Assembly (NCBI GenBank): GCA_046329055.1
Contig: JAXLVK010000004.1
Location: forward strand, 1 to 64,000
Direction: 5' to 3'
From: JADKCL01 sp046329055
Lineage (GTDB): Bacteria > Bacteroidota > Bacteroidia > J057 > JADKCL01
Length of the DNA stretch: 64,000 bases
The position numbers and the translations under genes are program-made. Under the pieces are notes generated by a model. The model worked only from the letters and a program-made list of their open reading frames with translations, ran no database searches and was not told the DNA's origin. Each line of letters begins with the position of its first letter. Position 1 is the first letter of the stretch. Below are positions 60,455 through 64,000 of this stretch, one piece after another.

Positions 60455-60766
60455 GGATCATCCTTTCCCCCGACGTCATGTCATGTCGCCTGCTGCGCCC
60501 TCGCTTGCGGGGTCCCGGCGAAGTCGGGGAGCGAAGCCGAGAACTGCGAAGCACATCACGAGTACCCGAAAAAACAGACAACAACGAGTACATCTAGCAA
60601 GTCCAGTAACACGCCAGTCTTGTTCAGCTCCATCTCCCGAAAACAGGCAAGAATACAGTCGAATGAATCCCCGCTCAACCGTTGCCACCCTCCCTTCAAT
60701 CCCCTAATTTTGCCCACAGAAAGACCGAGCACCTCGCCCGGCCACATGGATTAGAAACTTTCAGCC
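60455..60766. other. 312-base interval with a promoter at its right end
   Basis: No convincing gene. The middle (about 60495-60550) has GC-rich near-palindromic pieces (GGGGTCCCGGCGAAGTCGGG) that look like a degenerate repeat. Short frames on the minus strand show no motif. A promoter lies at 60682-60712. Confidence 0.55.
60682..60712 (+). promoter_or_regulatory. Promoter of the cupin-like gene
   Basis: TTG (60682-60684), a 20-base spacer and TAATTTTG (60705-60712) match the consensus. The -7 box is identical to that of the ribosomal operon. The ATG at 60767 is 55 bases downstream. Confidence 0.7.
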
Positions 60767-61282
60767 ATGTTGAATTTGCTCCATTCCGTCGAGCAGTCGC
60801 TAGAAAGCCTGCTCCGCACCCAAGAAATCCATTCCATGTACATCGACTACCACCCGCCGGTGGTGTCCAGGATTTGGTTCCAGCATGGAGAATACCGCGT
60901 TTACCTCCACAAGATCGAGCCCTGTGGGGACAGCGCGGACGCCCTCTACCATCCACACCCCTGGCAATCAGCCATCCGCATCATCCGGGGCTGCTACGAA
61001 ATGGGAGTTGGGCACAGCGCCACCGACGAGATTCCCGTCACCGATTGCCGCCTCATCTTGCCAGCAGGGACACAGTACGAGATGATCGAGGAGGATGCCT
61101 GGCACTATGTCAATCCGCTGAACGAGCCGGTCTATTCCCTCATGGTCACAGGCAAATTGTCCTCCCGCAAAATGCCAGTGGAGCCCAAAAGGCAGTTCCG
61201 CGCATTGGAAAGGGCTGAAATCAATGACATACTTGACGTTTTCAAAGGTTACTACGGTTGGCTGCAAATGCCTATCTTGTGA
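60767..61282 (+). CDS. Cupin-like protein of unknown function
   Basis: A 171-residue soluble protein. The pattern YHPHPWQSAIRIIRGCYEMG followed 30 residues later by LPAGTQYEMIEEDAWHYVNP fits the two motifs of a cupin barrel, with histidines that could bind a metal. Many cupins are dioxygenases, isomerases or sensors; nothing points to one of these. It stands 23 bases before a T9SS protein gene. Confidence 0.7.
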   Translation: MLNLLHSVEQSLESLLRTQEIHSMYIDYHPPVVSRIWFQHGEYRVYLHKIEPCGDSADALYHPHPWQSAIRIIRGCYEMGVGHSATDEIPVTDCRLILPAGTQYEMIEEDAWHYVNPLNEPVYSLMVTGKLSSRKMPVEPKRQFRALERAEINDILDVFKGYYGWLQMPIL

Positions 61283-61305
61283 CTCGAGAAATAAGTCAAT
61301 CGTCA

Positions 61306-63030
61306 ATGAAGAAAATCGTTACCCGCATTTCCCTTGCATTCGTCTTCCTTTGCCTCCTCACAACAGGGCTGCGAGCGCAGATCACCTGCTCTTCCTTAGG
61401 CAACCTCTGGGTCTATGCCAACTACGATGGCGGTGTCCTGAACATCAACGTCGATGTGAACATCCCTAACATCAAAATCGGCATCTGCACCTACGAGCCC
61501 ACCACCATCAACATCTCTGGCGCCTACGTGGGCAACGTGACCGAGGTCCGCTACGCAGGCTACGTGAGCACGACCAACCACCACTGCAACAATTCGCCCA
61601 CCACGACCACCATCACAGGGGTCCCCGGCAACATCACCTCCGTGAACTTCCTGCCGCCTGCGACCCTCAGCAACCCCAACGGCTACTCCTCCATCGTCTG
61701 CGCCTACTCCTGCGCCACCAACAGCAACCAAGGCGGCTGCAACACGGCTGACCAGATCAAGGCCTATTTCCAGACCTCCATGGGCGGCACCCTCACCAGC
61801 TACTTCACGCAATACGGCTGCTGGAGCACCCAGCCCTACACCCTCAGCTCTGGTGGCAACTGCTGCAGCAGCGTACAGCCTTGCAACGTCCAAGCCAATG
61901 CTGGCCCCGACCAGTCCATCTGCCCCTCCGGCTTCACCACGCTGAACGGCTCCTCCACTGGCGGCACCACCTACACCTGGGCTCCCACCACGGGCCTCAG
62001 CAACCCCAATTCAGCCATCACCCAGGCCTCGCCCTCCGTGACCACGACCTATATCCTCACGGCAAGTGACGGCGGCATCTGCTCCGACCAAGACACCGTG
62101 GTCGTGACCGTCCTCCAACCCGTGGCCACCCAACAGCCCTTTGGCGGGCTTTGCTTGGATGCTTCGCCCCTGACGCTGAGCGGCGGCTCCCCCTCCGGCG
62201 GCACCTATTCCGGCCCCGGAGTGAGCAACGGCGTCTTTGACCCGCAGGTCGCAGGCGTGGGCACCCATACCATCAGCTACCTCGCCATCGATGGCAACGG
62301 CTGCTCCGCCCTCGTCAATACCCCGATCACGGTCTATGGCCTCCCCACTGTGAGCCTCGGCCCTGTCGGCCCCTACTGCGAAAATGACCCTGTGGTGACC
62401 CTCAGCTCTGGCAGCCCCAGCGGCGGCAGCTATTCCGGCACCGGCGTGATCGGCAACTCGTCCTTTGATCCAGGCACAGCAGGAGCGGGCACCCACGCCC
62501 TCAGCTACTCCTTCACGGACAGCGTCGGCTGCATCAGCGGTGATTCCGGCTCCGTCACCGTCGTCCCCAATCCCAATGCACCGGTGCTCTCCTTCTCGGC
62601 CCCGAACCTCAGCATCAACAGCACCCCCGACTCCGTGCAGTGGTTCTTCAACGGCACGTACCTCCTCACCAATGGACCGAGCATCGTACCCACCCAAGAC
62701 GGCAACTACAGCGCCATCGTATGGGTGAGCGGCTGCTCCTCCGATACCTCCGCCGCCTTGCCAGTCACCCTGGTCGGGACCACCACCGCCAATGACCTCC
62801 GCTTCGAACTCGCCCCTAACCCGGCACACGGCCGCGAAGTGAAAGTCATTTGCTCCCAAGCGATGTCCTACAACGTCACGGTTTGTGATGCTCTTGGTCG
62901 CGTGGTTCTGCCCTCCCAAAATGTCCATGGGACAGGAAAGATCTCCATCACTGACTTGGCGGATGGCGTCTATTTCGTTCGCGTACAGCATGAATCAGGC
63001 ACAATTTCGTTGAGGATGGTGGTTGAGTAG
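61306..63030 (+). CDS. Secreted adhesin-like protein with T9SS sorting domain
   Basis: A 574-residue protein starting at the ATG at 61306, with a signal peptide (ISLAFVFLCLLTTGLRAQ). The N-terminal 190 residues are a cysteine-rich beta domain. Then follow a PKD-like repeat (AGPDQSICPSGFTTLNGSST) and two Ig-like modules with LSGGSPSGGTYSGPGVSNG and LSSGSPSGGSYSGTGVIGN. The C-terminus is a type A sorting domain (LAPNPAHGREVKV, DALGRVVLPSQ, DGVYFVRV). It is probably displayed on the surface, perhaps in adhesion. A hairpin terminator follows. Confidence 0.87.
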   Translation: MKKIVTRISLAFVFLCLLTTGLRAQITCSSLGNLWVYANYDGGVLNINVDVNIPNIKIGICTYEPTTINISGAYVGNVTEVRYAGYVSTTNHHCNNSPTTTTITGVPGNITSVNFLPPATLSNPNGYSSIVCAYSCATNSNQGGCNTADQIKAYFQTSMGGTLTSYFTQYGCWSTQPYTLSSGGNCCSSVQPCNVQANAGPDQSICPSGFTTLNGSSTGGTTYTWAPTTGLSNPNSAITQASPSVTTTYILTASDGGICSDQDTVVVTVLQPVATQQPFGGLCLDASPLTLSGGSPSGGTYSGPGVSNGVFDPQVAGVGTHTISYLAIDGNGCSALVNTPITVYGLPTVSLGPVGPYCENDPVVTLSSGSPSGGSYSGTGVIGNSSFDPGTAGAGTHALSYSFTDSVGCISGDSGSVTVVPNPNAPVLSFSAPNLSINSTPDSVQWFFNGTYLLTNGPSIVPTQDGNYSAIVWVSGCSSDTSAALPVTLVGTTTANDLRFELAPNPAHGREVKVICSQAMSYNVTVCDALGRVVLPSQNVHGTGKISITDLADGVYFVRVQHESGTISLRMVVE

Positions 63031-63059
63031 ATTGTGTTGATTTACAGTAAGATATGTTG

Positions 63060-63089
63060 GATAAATGGGTGGGATTCCACCCATTTATC
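63060..63089 (+). terminator. Perfect hairpin behind the T9SS protein gene
   Basis: GATAAATGGGTGG (63060-63072) and CCACCCATTTATC (63077-63089) form a 13-bp perfect stem with a 4-base loop GATT. It lies 30 bases after the stop. The T-run is short (CGTTTGTG). Confidence 0.7.
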
Positions 63090-63229
63090 GTTTGTGTCCA
63101 TCAAAAAAATAAAGAAAAGTGGATTGCACCCTGTAACCAGAATAGTCGCTGGCATTATGTCTTCAGAAACCAGGATTTGGGCCCAAGTTCTGGCAAGAAA
63201 TTCAGGTTCAACTTTTAAAGAAGAAGACA

Positions 63230-64000
63230 ATGAAACAGCGTAAGTTTTCGATCATCGCCCTCTCCATCGCCGGCCTGTTTTCGAGCCCTTTGTTGGCCCA
63301 AATCCCCGGCACGAACATCCCTCCCCGTGAGGACGACCATTTCCAGCGCAACCTCGTGGTGAACCGCATCGACCTCAATGAAAAAGTCAACCGGCCCATC
63401 ATCTCGACCACTGACGGCGCGCTCTACGGCACCCACAAGTACCCTGAAACCAGCGGCCTAGTAGCGGCATTGGTCCATGGCCTCAAGTCCGGCAAGTACC
63501 TGGCTTACGATCCCGACAACCTCACCCGTGCCCTGACCTACGAGGAGGTCGTGGACAAGGCTCAAAGCAAGAACACCATCGTAGAGGAGCCCGATATTGA
63601 TGAATGGCCCGAAGATGAGATCGACATCGACAGTGAGATCATGAGCGAAAACGATGTCATCGAGGATGAAAACGAGTCCATGAAGGAAGGCGACTACAAC
63701 CTCGCAGGCGGCGGTGCCTCCGCGGAAGGAGACTTCTCACTTGCAGCCTACGAAAGTGTCTTGGAATTCATCGAAGGCCGCATCTTTGACAAGAACCGCA
63801 GCGCCGAAGTCAATGACATTCAGTACATCCGCCTCGTATGGGTGGACCCAGGTGAGACCCTGCCCGACGAGAACTTCATCTGCCTGAAGTACAGCGATGT
63901 CCTTGAAACCCTTGAGGCCACTATGTGGAAGAATGCCTACAACGATGCTGAGGACCGCAATATGCGTGAGATCTTCGAAGAGCGCATTTTCCACGGCTTT
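63230..64000 (+). CDS. gldN: GldN/PorN-like T9SS component, 5' part (cut by window end)
   Basis: The ATG at 63230 opens a frame that is still open at 64000 (257 codons). It has a signal peptide (RKFSIIALSIAGLFSSPLLA) and then NLVVNRIDLNEKVNRPI, the pattern of the GldN/PorN family. Residues about 115-165 are a low-complexity acidic insertion (EDEIDIDSEIMSENDVIEDE). The DIQYIRLVWVDPGE segment is typical of the second half. GldN forms the periplasmic ring with GldK and powers protein export by T9SS. Unlike the common gldKLMN order, no gldM is found upstream. Confidence 0.75.
   Translation, partial: MKQRKFSIIALSIAGLFSSPLLAQIPGTNIPPREDDHFQRNLVVNRIDLNEKVNRPIISTTDGALYGTHKYPETSGLVAALVHGLKSGKYLAYDPDNLTRALTYEEVVDKAQSKNTIVEEPDIDEWPEDEIDIDSEIMSENDVIEDENESMKEGDYNLAGGGASAEGDFSLAAYESVLEFIEGRIFDKNRSAEVNDIQYIRLVWVDPGETLPDENFICLKYSDVLETLEATMWKNAYNDAEDRNMREIFEERIFHGF

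Noticed and set aside
63034..63243. 69-codon frame before gldN
   Set aside because: It runs through the terminator hairpin and overlaps the gldN start; composition is not gene-like.

Overview
The window looks like chromosomal DNA of a moderately GC-rich member of the Bacteroidota, possibly a Saprospiria/Chitinophagia-like lineage (the class is a guess). The evidence is: secreted proteins with type IX secretion (T9SS) C-terminal sorting domains; the 5' part of a gldN-like T9SS gene; several promoters matching the Bacteroidota consensus TTTG-N19/20-TANNTTTG; few Shine-Dalgarno sequences; and a fused str-S10-spc-alpha ribosomal locus with no tuf after fusA and no adk between secY and map.

Layout. 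1-5.5 kb: end of a leucine-rich-repeat gene, a three-gene run (lipoprotein and two alpha/beta hydrolases), aroQ, a XerD-type recombinase and prmC. 5.6-23.8 kb: an unbroken run of 33 genes from rpsL to rplQ, with a good promoter in front, a second possible promoter inside prmC, and a UUCG-loop terminator behind. 23.9-26.6 kb: an AlgI/AlgJ-type O-acetylation pair. 26.7-32.9 kb: a TetR-controlled RND efflux operon (tetR, tolC-like, membrane fusion protein, pump), with the tetR promoter overlapped by a palindrome that recurs in front of the tolC-like gene. 33-41.6 kb: a T9SS protein, a VF530 / polysaccharide deacetylase / methyltransferase / hydrolase run, a TPR protein, a Crp-type regulator and a membrane glycosyltransferase. 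41.7-46 kb: small lipoproteins and a three-gene cassette whose first product begins like proteins linked to extracellular contractile injection systems (eCIS). 46-53.3 kb: a P-type ATPase, a large secreted propeller/lectin protein with an apparent frameshift, and an unknown protein. 53.3-56.9 kb: an A/T-rich island with a solitary nuclease-plus-ATPase gene, a candidate defence gene, flanked by a T9SS-domain remnant and long hairpins. 56.9-64 kb: a TPR membrane protein, a secreted peptidase, a cytochrome c lipoprotein, a cupin-like protein, a T9SS protein and gldN (cut by the window end).

Two loci best fit the request for an undescribed system: the nuclease-ATPase gene (53879-56362) and the eCIS-like cassette (43212-45889). 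A dispersed family of GC-rich hairpin repeats (about 2.8, 4.3-4.5, 59.2 and 59.4 kb) is the clearest non-coding novelty. All functional calls rest on reading motifs by eye; no database search was possible.
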